Shown: positions 26,209-34,406 of the stretch, in pieces | Layout: each line of letters starts with the position of its first letter | Numbering within the stretch: the first letter of the stretch is position 1 | Assembly (NCBI RefSeq): GCF_003240585.1 | Contig: NZ_PCDP01000038.1 | Span: forward strand, 372,001-436,000 | DNA: 64,000 nt | Direction: 5' to 3' | Source of the DNA: Arminella tubonensis | Lineage (GTDB): Bacteria; Pseudomonadota; Alphaproteobacteria; Rhizobiales; Rhizobiaceae | Position numbers and translations under genes: made by a program | The notes under the pieces: generated by a model | Database searches by the model: none | Told to the model about the DNA's origin: nothing | What the model saw: the letters and a program-made list of their open reading frames with translations, nothing else

Positions 26209-26846
26209 AGTTCGAGCTTAAGTCCGTTTCCGGAAAATCGATCCTGTTCGTCATGGCGGCGGAGGCGGAGTACGGACCTTTCCTGCGTTCGCGGATCGAT
26301 CCGCTGATGACGGGCGTCGGCCCGGTCGAGGCGGCCGTTGCGCTGACCCAGGCGCTATCGCAGCTCGACGCCCATGGCGACCTGCCCGACATGGTCGTCT
26401 CGCTCGGCTCCGCAGGATCCGCCAAGCTCGAACAGACGGAGGTTTATCAGGTCAGCGCCGTTTCATACCGCGACATGGACGCCTCACCACTGGGCTTCGA
26501 AAAAGGCCGGACGCCATTCCTGGATCTCCCTGCTGTCATCGACCTGCCGCTGCGCATCCCCGGCATACCGGAAGCCAGCCTTTCGACCGGCGGCAACGTG
26601 ATTTCAGGTCGTGAAGCCTATGGCCGGATCGCCGCCGATATGGTCGACATGGAGACCTTTGCCGTGCTGCGAGCCTGCCAGGCTTACAAGCGCCCGCTGA
26701 TCGGCCTTCGTGGCATTTCCGATGGCGTCGTCGAGCTACAGCACATTACCGGCTGGACGGAATATCTCCACGTCATCGACCGCAAGCTCTCCTATGCCGT
26801 CGACAATCTTTTCACCGCGCTGGAAGACGGGGTATTCTGGTTCTGA
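26205..26846 (+). CDS. MTA/SAH nucleosidase-family protein
   Basis: 213 residues of the purine-nucleoside-phosphorylase superfamily, with VSLGSAGSA, ADMVDMETFAVLRAC (the substrate-binding glutamate in M-E) and GISDG (the catalytic aspartate). This supports 5'-methylthioadenosine/S-adenosylhomocysteine nucleosidase activity, which recycles by-products of SAM use. It is shorter than MtnN of enteric bacteria (about 232), so the symbol is left open. It is coupled to the thioesterase gene and ends about 95 bp before guaA. Confidence 0.82.
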   Translation: MKFELKSVSGKSILFVMAAEAEYGPFLRSRIDPLMTGVGPVEAAVALTQALSQLDAHGDLPDMVVSLGSAGSAKLEQTEVYQVSAVSYRDMDASPLGFEKGRTPFLDLPAVIDLPLRIPGIPEASLSTGGNVISGREAYGRIAADMVDMETFAVLRACQAYKRPLIGLRGISDGVVELQHITGWTEYLHVIDRKLSYAVDNLFTALEDGVFWF

Positions 26847-26941
26847 CGCCGGTGGCGACACGGGACAATCGGGACAATATTTCCGGCGGCCTCGCGATTT
26901 GCCGGATTGCATGCCGCAATGCTTTTCTTTAAAGGCTCGCC

Positions 26942-28504
26942 ATGACCCAGACAGCACATCCAGACACCGTTCTCATCGTCGATTTTGGCAGCCAGGTGAC
27001 GCAGCTCATCGCACGGCGCGTGCGCGAAGCCGGCGTCTATTGCGAGATCGCTCCCTTCCAGTCCGCCGAAGAGGCATTCCACCGGCTGAAGCCGAAGGCG
27101 GTGATCCTGTCCGGAAGCCCCGCTTCGACTGTCGACGAAGGATCACCCCGCGCGCCGCAGATCATCTTCGACAGCGGCCTGCCGGTGTTCGGCATCTGCT
27201 ACGGACAGCAGACGATGTGCATGCAGCTCGGCGGCAAGGTCGAGAGCGGCCATCATCGCGAGTTCGGCCGCGCCTTCCTCGATGTCAATGAAGACTGCGC
27301 ATTGTTCGAGGGCCTCTGGTCCTCCGGTTCGCGCCATCAAGTCTGGATGAGCCATGGCGACCGCGTCACTGCGCTACCTGACGGTTTCGAGGTGGTCGCG
27401 ACCTCTTCCAACGCGCCTTACGCTTTCATCGCCGACGAGAAGCGCAAATATTACGGCGTGCAGTTCCATCCCGAAGTGGTGCACACGCCCGACGGCGCCA
27501 AGCTGATCGGCAACTTCATCCATAATGTCGCCGGCCTCAAGGGCGACTGGACGATGTCGGCCTACCGCGCCAAGGCGGTCGAGGCGATCCGCAAGCAGGT
27601 CGGCGACAAGCGCGTCATCTGCGCGCTTTCGGGCGGCGTCGACAGCTCCGTTGCAGCACTGCTGATCCACGAGGCCGTCGGCGACCAGCTAACCTGCGTC
27701 CTCGTCGACCACGGCTTGATGCGCAAGGACGAGGCAGCTGGTGTCGTCGCCATGTTCCGCGAGCACTACAATCTGCACCTGATCCACGTCGACGCGTCCG
27801 ACCGCTTCATCGGCGAACTCGAAGGCGTCAGCGATCCCGAAACCAAGCGCAAGATCATCGGCCGGCTGTTCATCGAGACATTCGACGAAGAGGCGAAGAA
27901 GCTGGGGGGCGCCGATTTCCTTGGACAGGGAACCCTTTATCCAGACGTTATCGAGAGCGTTTCGTTCACAGGCGGCCCGTCGGTCACCATCAAGTCGCAC
28001 CACAATGTCGGCGGCCTGCCCGATCGCATGAAGATGCAGCTTGTCGAGCCGCTGCGAGAACTGTTCAAGGACGAGGTGCGGATGCTCGGCAAGGAGCTCG
28101 GCCTGCCGGACAGCTTCATCGGCCGCCATCCCTTCCCGGGTCCAGGTCTCGCCATCCGCTGCCCAGGCGGCATTACCCGCGAAAAACTGGAAATCCTGCG
28201 CGAGGCAGATGCGATCTACCTCGACGAGATCCGCAAGGCCGGCCTCTACGACGCGATCTGGCAGGCCTTCGCCGTGTTGTTGCCTGTCCAGACAGTCGGT
28301 GTGATGGGCGACGGCCGCACCTACGAGTTCGTCTGCGCGCTCCGCGCCGTGACCTCGGTCGACGGCATGACCGCCGACTTCTACCACTACGACATGGAAT
28401 TCCTCGGCCGCGCCGCAACCCGCATCATCAACGAAGTCCGCGGCATCAACCGGGTCGTCTACGACGTCACGTCCAAGCCGCCGGGCACGATCGAGTGGGA
28501 ATGA
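26942..28504 (+). CDS. guaA: GMP synthase (glutamine-hydrolysing)
   Basis: 520 residues, normal length. The N-terminal glutamine amidotransferase carries the triad C86 (GICYGQQ), H176 and E178 (FHPEV). The ATP-pyrophosphatase domain has the SGGVDSS P-loop at 230-236, and the dimerisation domain ends in TSKPPGTIEWE. It converts XMP to GMP. The 3' end of guaA is a reported integration hotspot for genomic islands, and the following block of accessory-looking genes begins right after its stop codon. Confidence 0.97.
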   Translation: MTQTAHPDTVLIVDFGSQVTQLIARRVREAGVYCEIAPFQSAEEAFHRLKPKAVILSGSPASTVDEGSPRAPQIIFDSGLPVFGICYGQQTMCMQLGGKVESGHHREFGRAFLDVNEDCALFEGLWSSGSRHQVWMSHGDRVTALPDGFEVVATSSNAPYAFIADEKRKYYGVQFHPEVVHTPDGAKLIGNFIHNVAGLKGDWTMSAYRAKAVEAIRKQVGDKRVICALSGGVDSSVAALLIHEAVGDQLTCVLVDHGLMRKDEAAGVVAMFREHYNLHLIHVDASDRFIGELEGVSDPETKRKIIGRLFIETFDEEAKKLGGADFLGQGTLYPDVIESVSFTGGPSVTIKSHHNVGGLPDRMKMQLVEPLRELFKDEVRMLGKELGLPDSFIGRHPFPGPGLAIRCPGGITREKLEILREADAIYLDEIRKAGLYDAIWQAFAVLLPVQTVGVMGDGRTYEFVCALRAVTSVDGMTADFYHYDMEFLGRAATRIINEVRGINRVVYDVTSKPPGTIEWE

Positions 28505-28766
28505 GGGGGAGTGCCGCGGAGTAGTGTCGGATAGCAGAGGACACTCGAGCGAATCCTAGCCCATCGATAGCAGTCGATAGATTCTAGGCGACCCGCGGAT
28601 CTGCCGCTCTGTCGGGCGTCTCCCCGCTCTTCGAACGGGCCCATGCGCCGTCAGGCCCACCACAACCTTCGCGACTTTGTGGCCTTCAAATATTCGGTCG
28701 CGCGCTGCTCGAAGAAGCTAGCGCGCGCGACCAGTTCTCGGCGTCGATCACACGGTCGTAGATCGA
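28505..28766. other. Gene-poor 262-bp stretch directly downstream of guaA
   Basis: No coding sequence, tRNA or terminator with a good T-tract is seen. The sequence differs in look from flanking genes and separates guaA from a leftward oxidoreductase gene. A direct repeat of the guaA 3' end, expected at an integration site, was not found by eye within the next 5 kb. Confidence 0.4.
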
Positions 28767-29366
28767 CTACTGCTCCCTCTTGAACAAATCCTGGAAGATG
28801 AGCTGGCCCCAAGTGCTGCCGCGTGCGTGCACCAGCGCGCCACCCTCGTTGAGCTTTCCGAGCTTGACGGGTGCGAACCCGAGTTGTTTGGCCAAGGCCG
28901 CCACGGGAGCGATCGCGTCCTCGTCGTCGCTCGACAGAAAGACGACCCGGTGCCCGCCCTCGACGACCGGATCGGTAGCCAGCGTGGCCGCAATCAGGTG
29001 ATTGAAACCTTTCACGAGCTTGGCGCCGGTGAACGCCTTCGCGACGAAGGCGGAGGACGGGAGACCGTCCAGCTCCTCGACGGGAACGTTAGTGTTCGTC
29101 GCGTCGATGACCGTCTTGCCGTTCCAGTTCGGCAGGGCCTTCGCAACCTCGCGATGCTCCCCGAACGGGACCGCCAAGATGATTGTGTCGGCCTCGAGTG
29201 CATCCCGCAGCGGCCTGGCGACGACCGTGGGTCCAATCGCCCGAGCCTGCGGCGCCAACGCCTCGGCCGGCCGGCGGCTCGCGACGGTCACGTCGATGTT
29301 TTTACGGGCGAAGGCGTGCGCGAGGGCTTGGCCTATCGCACCGAATCCTACAATTGCATAGCTCAT
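28767..29366 (-). CDS. F420-dependent NADP oxidoreductase-family protein
   Basis: 199 residues. A Rossmann nucleotide-binding motif VGFGAIGQALAHAFA opens the protein, then SRRPAEAL suits binding of the NADP phosphate, and AVPFGEH and ATNTN match the F420_oxidored/NADP-dependent reductase family. Because rhizobia do not generally make F420, another substrate is likely. The gene ends the accessory block behind guaA on the left and is separated by about 145 bp from the next leftward gene. Confidence 0.8.
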   Translation of the reverse strand: MSYAIVGFGAIGQALAHAFARKNIDVTVASRRPAEALAPQARAIGPTVVARPLRDALEADTIILAVPFGEHREVAKALPNWNGKTVIDATNTNVPVEELDGLPSSAFVAKAFTGAKLVKGFNHLIAATLATDPVVEGGHRVVFLSSDDEDAIAPVAALAKQLGFAPVKLGKLNEGGALVHARGSTWGQLIFQDLFKREQ

Positions 29367-29512
29367 AATACTTCTCCAATTCGTGTTGATATTGATTCCC
29401 CGGCCATCAACGGCGCTGGGATATCTGTGTGGCGACCTTTAGGTAGACGTCCTGCCGTGAACGACTTCCGCGCGGCCGGACGGTCAGCTACTTCTGGCGA
29501 TCCGGCGCGATT

Positions 29513-30247
29513 TCAGATGGCCGAGAAGCCGCCGTCGACAGACAATTCCACTCCATTCACGAAGCTCGAATCGTCTGAAGCAAGAAACAGCGCGGCCGCT
29601 GCAATTTCCTCAGGACGACCCATCGTTCCCCGCGGGATGAGGGATTCGAACATCTGCTTCGCCTCCTCTGTGAGGACTTGGTCCTGCATCGGTGTGGCGA
29701 TCGGCCCCGGGTGCAGCACGTTCACCCGGATATTCCGGCCCTTCAGCTCATTGAGCCAACCGCGCGCGAATGCGTGCAACGTCGCCTTGCTCGCCGCATA
29801 AACGGTGTAACCAGGAAAACCTTTGATCGAAGCAACTGACCCGGTCATGAAGATGGATCCGCCATCGTTGAACAGCGGCAACGCCTTCTGAACCGTAAAC
29901 AGCGTGCCGCGCGCATTCAGGTTAAAGGCCGCATCGAAGTGCTGCTCGGTAATCTCGCCCAGTGGGACGGCTTCGCCCATGCCTGCGCTCGCGTACAGGA
30001 CGTCGATCTTGCCCTTTTCCCGCTTGACTGTATCGAACAGGCGGTCGAGGTCGTCGAGATTGGCCGCGTCGCCACGCACGCCGGTCACGTTCCGGCCAAT
30101 CAGCCTGACGGCCTCATCGAGCGCCTCCTGCCGACGGCCCGTGATGAAAACATAGGCGCCTTCTTCAACGAACCGCTTGGCGCTCGCCAGCGCCATGCCG
30201 CTCGATCCGCCCGTGATGACTGCAACCTTACCTTCTAGCTTTCCCAT
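29513..30247 (-). CDS. SDR-family oxidoreductase
   Basis: 244 residues from ATG 30247, which has AAAGGAGA upstream. It is a classical short-chain dehydrogenase: the cofactor motif TGGSSGMALA (the usual TGxxxGIG with GM for GI), the catalytic serine (TGSVAS), and YxxxK in YTVYAASKATLHAF, and the C-terminal VDGGFSAI end. The substrate is unknown. It is divergent from a LysR regulator that probably controls it. Confidence 0.9.
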   Translation of the reverse strand: MGKLEGKVAVITGGSSGMALASAKRFVEEGAYVFITGRRQEALDEAVRLIGRNVTGVRGDAANLDDLDRLFDTVKREKGKIDVLYASAGMGEAVPLGEITEQHFDAAFNLNARGTLFTVQKALPLFNDGGSIFMTGSVASIKGFPGYTVYAASKATLHAFARGWLNELKGRNIRVNVLHPGPIATPMQDQVLTEEAKQMFESLIPRGTMGRPEEIAAAALFLASDDSSFVNGVELSVDGGFSAI

Positions 30248-30514
30248 GACTTCTCCTTTCGTCCTATCGGACAGCGTCTGCCTCCGAGACCCTCGAAATG
30301 GGTCCGCCGGCATCAGTTGTTGAGTGCGGAAGCGCGCACATCGGTGGTGCAAAATCGATCCGGTTGGACGACTGACGCTGGCCGCGACGATCGGTGTTCG
30401 CCGTTCGGAATTGGGCCGCGCTCGTCGACATAAGCTATGATGACCACCCGTGCTGCTGTACGATACGTTAGATACGGGCTTTGGAAGGCGCACCGTGCGG
30501 TGCGGTATTGCACC

Positions 30515-31411
30515 ATGATCGACTGGGATGACATTCGCTACTTTCTTGCCGTGGCACGCGGAGGCTCAGTGCGGGCTGCCGCCGAGGGCCTCGGAGTGTA
30601 TCACTCGACCGTGCTGCGACGCATCGCTCAGCTCGAGGAACGCCTCGGGGCGCAGATGTTCGAAAAGCTGCCTTCGGGCTACCGCCTGACGGCTGCGGGT
30701 GAGGAGGTCCTTGAGCTCGCGAACCAGATGGAAGCGTCGTCGCACCAGCTGGAGACGCGCGTCTTCGGGCGCGACCAGAGCGTGCGCGGGCTTCTGCGGG
30801 TGACGTTGGCTCCGAGCCTCGCGACACACCTGCTCATGCCGGACTTCGCCGATTTCGCGCGTCTGCATCCTGATATCGAGATGGAAATCTTGTCGTCCGG
30901 CGAGTTGGCAAATCTGACCAACCGAGAGGCGGACGTGGCGATCCGTGTTGTCTACGACCGCAAAACCCTGCCGCTCAATCTTCACGGCCTGAAGGGACCG
31001 GAGCTGTTCGGCGGCGTCTACATGTCCTGCGATCGACTAGCCGCATGGCGTGCGGGCACGCCTGATCCCATCCGGTGGATCGTCATAAGCATTCATGGAA
31101 TTCCGGATTGGGCCAGCGAGGGTGAGGTTCGCACCACGGGGGCTCCATTCAGGATCACGGACGCCGAGGCGCAGATCGTTGCTGTACGGCGAGGGCTCGG
31201 GATCACGACACTGCCGTGCTTCGTCGGGGATGCCGACCCCCTACTGGTGAGGGTGCCGGGCACCGACCTGCACATGTACGGAACGCTCTGGCTTCTCACA
31301 CAGGGGGAGACACGCAAGACGAAGCGCGTGCGGCTCTTCACGGAGTTCGTATCCCGCAGGCTCGCAGCGTACGCTCCGCTTCTCGCGGGGCTGTCCATAT
31401 CGCGCGACTGA
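30515..31411 (+). CDS. LysR-family transcriptional regulator
   Basis: 298 residues from ATG 30515, the start giving the usual MIDWDDIRYFLAVARGGSVRAAAEGLGVYHSTVLRRIAQLE winged helix-turn-helix; the open frame extends 26 codons upstream without support. A C-terminal LTTR effector domain follows. It is transcribed away from the SDR gene, across a 267-bp gap that carries two GATACG copies 9 bp apart (30462 and 30471). Such pairs usually mean the LysR protein regulates the neighbour; the inducer is unknown. Confidence 0.88.
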   Translation: MIDWDDIRYFLAVARGGSVRAAAEGLGVYHSTVLRRIAQLEERLGAQMFEKLPSGYRLTAAGEEVLELANQMEASSHQLETRVFGRDQSVRGLLRVTLAPSLATHLLMPDFADFARLHPDIEMEILSSGELANLTNREADVAIRVVYDRKTLPLNLHGLKGPELFGGVYMSCDRLAAWRAGTPDPIRWIVISIHGIPDWASEGEVRTTGAPFRITDAEAQIVAVRRGLGITTLPCFVGDADPLLVRVPGTDLHMYGTLWLLTQGETRKTKRVRLFTEFVSRRLAAYAPLLAGLSISRD

Positions 31412-31559
31412 CGCCCTGCAGATCGCCGGCGACGCTTTTCGTAATCCGTTTGGAAGCCGAGCCGCAGAAAAAATCTGCGGGACAATGTCGGCTTGCTGAA
31501 ATCCCGTTCGTCGTTCCTATGTCAGGCCTATTGGCCCGGTTGAAACAAGGAGGCAGACG

Positions 31560-31919
31560 ATGCGTGTGATGGTGCTTGTGAAGGCGACCGACGACAGCGA
31601 AAAGGGCATTCTCCCCACGACCGAGATGTGGGAGGCGATGCACAGATTTAATGAGGAGCTGGCCGATGCCGGCATCAGGCTCGCGGCCGACGGCCTCAAG
31701 CCCTCCTCGCAGGGCAAGCGTATTGCGTTCGATGGTCCCCTCCGTATGGTCATCGACGGGCCTTTCACTGAGACCCGCGAGCTGGTCGCCGGCTTCTGGC
31801 TCTGGGAGGTCAAGGACATGGACGAGGCGATCTCCTGGGTGAAGCGCTGCCCCAATCCCATGCCGGGACCGAGCGAGATCGAAATCCGTCCAATGTACGA
31901 GATGGCTGATTTTCAATGA
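31560..31919 (+). CDS. YCII/DGPF-domain protein
   Basis: 119 residues. The DGPFTETRELVAGFWLWEVKDMDEAI segment is the DGPF-type YCII signature. These small alpha/beta proteins are often encoded next to ECF sigma factors or regulators and may bind small substrates; their enzyme activity is not known. Here no ECF sigma gene follows; an ArsR regulator lies 126 bp downstream. ATG 31560 has AAGGAGG at about 31548-31554. Confidence 0.88.
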   Translation: MRVMVLVKATDDSEKGILPTTEMWEAMHRFNEELADAGIRLAADGLKPSSQGKRIAFDGPLRMVIDGPFTETRELVAGFWLWEVKDMDEAISWVKRCPNPMPGPSEIEIRPMYEMADFQ

Positions 31920-32004
31920 CAATCGGACACCGAAGGTCACGGATACCCACGCGCTGACGCCGGAGAAGCTCAGTCCTGGTTTTCGCTGCGAAGCCGACAT
32001 GTTC

Positions 32005-32040
32005 ATATTCCTTGACAGGCATATGTCTTTGTGGGAATAT
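32005..32040 (+). promoter_or_regulatory. Promoter and palindromic operator of the ArsR gene
   Basis: A TTGACA (32012-32017), a 17-bp spacer and GAATAT (32035-32040) form a good promoter. The same segment is bounded by the inverted repeat ATATTCC (32005-32011) and GGAATAT (32034-32040), and the centre is CATATG at 32020-32025. The start codon at 32046 would fall at or within a few bases of the transcript start, so the message may be leaderless. The geometry suggests autorepression. Confidence 0.6.
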
Positions 32041-32045
32041 AAATC

Positions 32046-32348
32046 ATGTCAACATTCACAGCCATAGCCGACCCCATTCGTCGCGACATTCTCGCCCTCC
32101 TTCGGGAGGGGGAGCAGCCTGCGGGCGCGCTCGTGGAGACGCTCGATCTGCCGCAGCCTAATGTCTCCAAACACCTCAAGGCTCTGCGTGCGGCGGGGCT
32201 CGTACGCATCCGGATCGACGGTCCACGGCGTTTCTACAGCCTCGATCCTGCCCCTTTGGCTGAGCTCGACGATTGGCTAGCGCCATATCGCGCGTTCTGG
32301 TCGGCGAAACTCGATGCCCTTGGCGACCACCTCAATAGGAGCGATTGA
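32046..32348 (+). CDS. ArsR-family winged-helix repressor
   Basis: 100 residues. The helix-turn-helix IADPIRRDILALLREGEQPAGALVETLDLPQPNVSKHLKALRAAGLVRIRIDGPRRFY is a typical ArsR/SmtB fold. No CxC or clear metal-binding histidine/cysteine set is visible, so it need not sense metals; many ArsR members beside SRPBCC genes sense other signals. It leads a unit with two SRPBCC genes, the first one nucleotide after its stop. Confidence 0.88.
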   Translation: MSTFTAIADPIRRDILALLREGEQPAGALVETLDLPQPNVSKHLKALRAAGLVRIRIDGPRRFYSLDPAPLAELDDWLAPYRAFWSAKLDALGDHLNRSD

Positions 32349-32349
32349 C

Positions 32350-32865
32350 ATGGAGGACATGGAACAGCTCGGCGCATTCAAGCAACACGACGATCAGCTC
32401 GATGTGCGGTTTGAGCGATACTATCCGCGCTCGATCGAAAGGGTGTGGAGCGCACTGACTAATCCGGTGCGCCTTGGAGACTGGATGGGCACCGCCCTCG
32501 TCGAGCCCTACGTTGGCGGACGCTACGAAGTGATGCTTGACGGTCCGCACCCCATGACCGGCCGGATTCTTGTCTGGGAACCGCCGCATGTGCTGGAGTT
32601 CTCATGGAGTAATACCCACGCGCCCGATTCCATCGTGCGCTATGAGCTAACGCGCGATGGCGACGGTTCTCGCCTGATCTTCCTACACAAGGGCATGCCT
32701 TACGCCAGCAGCGCTCTCATGTTGCCGGGCTGGCACGTTTACTTCGAGCGTTTGGGCAGCCTGCTCGACGGAACGACCCCACCTCGGTCGAAGCAAAGCT
32801 GGCGCGAGATGCAGGCGATCTATGTCGATCACTACAAGCTCAGCGGCGTGATGCTCGATCCCTAA
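32350..32865 (+). CDS. SRPBCC-family protein (first of the pair)
   Basis: 171 residues from ATG 32350, one base after the ArsR stop. The domain (RFERYYPRSIERVWSALTNPVRLGDWM...TGRILVWEPPHVLEFSW) is the AHSA1-like START/SRPBCC fold with its lipid/ligand-binding cavity. Such proteins often occur with ArsR regulators; the ligand and role are unknown. A second SRPBCC gene follows about 90 bp later. Confidence 0.85.
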   Translation: MEDMEQLGAFKQHDDQLDVRFERYYPRSIERVWSALTNPVRLGDWMGTALVEPYVGGRYEVMLDGPHPMTGRILVWEPPHVLEFSWSNTHAPDSIVRYELTRDGDGSRLIFLHKGMPYASSALMLPGWHVYFERLGSLLDGTTPPRSKQSWREMQAIYVDHYKLSGVMLDP

Positions 32866-32952
32866 ATCTCCGACGGGACCGACGCCGGGCCGCGCATGGC
32901 ATTGAAGACCTAACCGTATTGGATTTGTACAGAAGCCAACACCGAAGGAGGA

Positions 32953-33402
32953 ATGGCAATGGTCGATATCTTACACAAAGTGGGAATCAAGTCGTCGTCC
33001 GTGGACGATGCCTATAGGGCGTTGACAACTCGCGAGGGCCTTTCCGGCTGGTGGACGAACAATACGCAAGGTGAAACCAAGGTCGGGGGAGTGCTCCAAT
33101 TCCACTTCGGACCCGGGTCTATCGGCATGAAGGTTCTCGAGCTTCATCCCGCCGAGCGCGTGCTATGGCAGGTGGTCGATGGGCCTGCAGAATGGATTGG
33201 CACGAAAGTGGACTTTCTGCTCAGGCAACAGGACGACTGGACCATCGTCCTCTTCAAGCACCAAGGCTGGAAAGAGCCGGTGGAGTTCATGCACCATTGC
33301 AGCACAAAGTGGGGTGTCTTTCTGTTGAGCCTGAAGTCGCTTCTCGAAACCGGCAAAGGCAGGCCGGCGCCAGACGATATCAAACTGGACAGCTGGGAAT
33401 AG
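32953..33402 (+). CDS. SRPBCC-family protein (second of the pair)
   Basis: 149 residues, AHSA1-like: VDILHKVGIKSSSVDDAYRALTTREGLSGWWT opens the domain, and the C-terminal SLKSLLETGKGRPAPDD matches the closing helix of START-like proteins. It differs from the first copy, so this is not a recent duplication. The AAGGAGG ribosome site before ATG 32953 is strong. A hairpin terminator lies ten bases after the stop. Confidence 0.83.
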   Translation: MAMVDILHKVGIKSSSVDDAYRALTTREGLSGWWTNNTQGETKVGGVLQFHFGPGSIGMKVLELHPAERVLWQVVDGPAEWIGTKVDFLLRQQDDWTIVLFKHQGWKEPVEFMHHCSTKWGVFLLSLKSLLETGKGRPAPDDIKLDSWE

Positions 33403-33411
33403 AGCCGCACC

Positions 33412-33440
33412 GGCCACCGATGCGGACATCATCGGTGGCC
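33412..33440. terminator. Hairpin between second SRPBCC gene and the small lipoprotein gene
   Basis: Arms 33412-33421 and 33431-33440 give a 10-bp stem with a 9-nt loop. It sits between convergent ends, and no strong T-run is present on either side. Confidence 0.6.
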
Positions 33441-33466
33441 TTCGCCCAAACTCGGGCCAAAACGGA

Positions 33467-33598
33467 TTAGTATCCGCCGCCGGCCGGAGCGGGAGCGGCC
33501 TGTGTCGTGCCGCCAGAATTGCCTGAGGTCGTGCAGGCGGAAACGCCAAGGCAAATCAGGACCAAGAAAACGGCGGAAGAAATGGTTCTTAGCAACAT
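33467..33598 (-). CDS. 43-residue lipoprotein
   Basis: A short leftward frame starts at ATG 33598 with AAGGA about ten bases upstream and ends at 33467. It encodes 43 residues: MLLRTISSAVFLVLICLGVS, then AC with the lipobox VSAC (lipidated cysteine C22), and a tail rich in Thr, Gly, Ala and Pro. The lipobox and signal peptide are strong evidence for a small lipoprotein anchored in the inner or outer membrane. No function is recognised. Confidence 0.65.
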   Translation of the reverse strand: MLLRTISSAVFLVLICLGVSACTTSGNSGGTTQAAPAPAGGGY

Positions 33599-33730
33599 GC
33601 GGGTTCATTCCTTTGTTTGATCGGACGCGCAGTGCGCCGGACCAGGAATAAACAATCGAACGACCTGTTTTATTCGACGTGTTCTTCAGTACTTATCGAA
33701 CGCGCAATTTGGATGGATGCTGTCGTCCGC

Positions 33731-34294
33731 CTATAACGCCAACGACTGCTGCGCGGGTGGCGGCGGCTCGAGACGGACGCCCTCGAGTTCAAGCATGCTG
33801 GCTTTCGCCGTTGAGCCGCCGGGCGCCGAAAACCCGCCTATCTTGCCGCCGGCGGCCAGCACGCGATGGCAGGGGATAATCAGCGGCACGGGGTTCTTCG
33901 CCATGGCCTGGCCAACGTCGCGAGCAGCTTCCGGCCCGGCGCCGAGTTCCTTGGCAAGTGCCCCGTAAGTGGTGGTGTGGCCCCATCCGAGCCGCCGCGC
34001 TGCGTCATAGATCTGACTGAAAAACGCATCCTGTCCGCTGAGATCAAGCTTGATGTCGGAAAAATCAATTTCCTCACCCTGGAAATAGCGCTTTGCCGCA
34101 TCAACTGCTTCGATCACAGCCGGCGGAGGTGTTCCGGGCACTGCATCCGGAAGCCGGCGCAACATGAGGCGTTCGGTAGATTCGGCACTTTTCGTCGGCA
34201 ACTGGAAGCGGACAATGCCCGTATCGTTCCAGGCGATACCGCAAAAGCCACCGGCGGTTTCAAAGACTAGGTACTGCTGCTCTGTTTTGTTCAC
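33731..34294 (-). CDS. ogt: Methylated-DNA-protein-cysteine S-methyltransferase
   Basis: 187 residues. The active-site motif IIPCHRVLAAGG contains the alkyl-acceptor cysteine C142, and the helix-turn-helix-like KELGAGPEAARDVGQAMAKNP precedes it. The protein repairs O6-alkylguanine (and O4-alkylthymine) in DNA by one-time transfer to C142. Only the AGT domain plus a short N-terminal domain is present, without the Ada transcription-factor zinc domain, so Ogt fits better than Ada. Confidence 0.92.
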   Translation of the reverse strand: MNKTEQQYLVFETAGGFCGIAWNDTGIVRFQLPTKSAESTERLMLRRLPDAVPGTPPPAVIEAVDAAKRYFQGEEIDFSDIKLDLSGQDAFFSQIYDAARRLGWGHTTTYGALAKELGAGPEAARDVGQAMAKNPVPLIIPCHRVLAAGGKIGGFSAPGGSTAKASMLELEGVRLEPPPPAQQSLAL

Positions 34295-34406
34295 GACATA
34301 GCCCTCGCGTTTCCATTCTTCGTAAAATCGTACGTCGTAACCTCCGATTCAACCCGTTTCTTGCGCAGAGCGAAGACTGGCCGTTCGAGCGGATCGCGGT
34401 AACGCG

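Noticed and set aside
28480..33410. A direct repeat of the guaA 3' end as island border
   Set aside because: Only a short partial likeness (TGGGAATAG near 33394) was seen, too short to call an attachment site.
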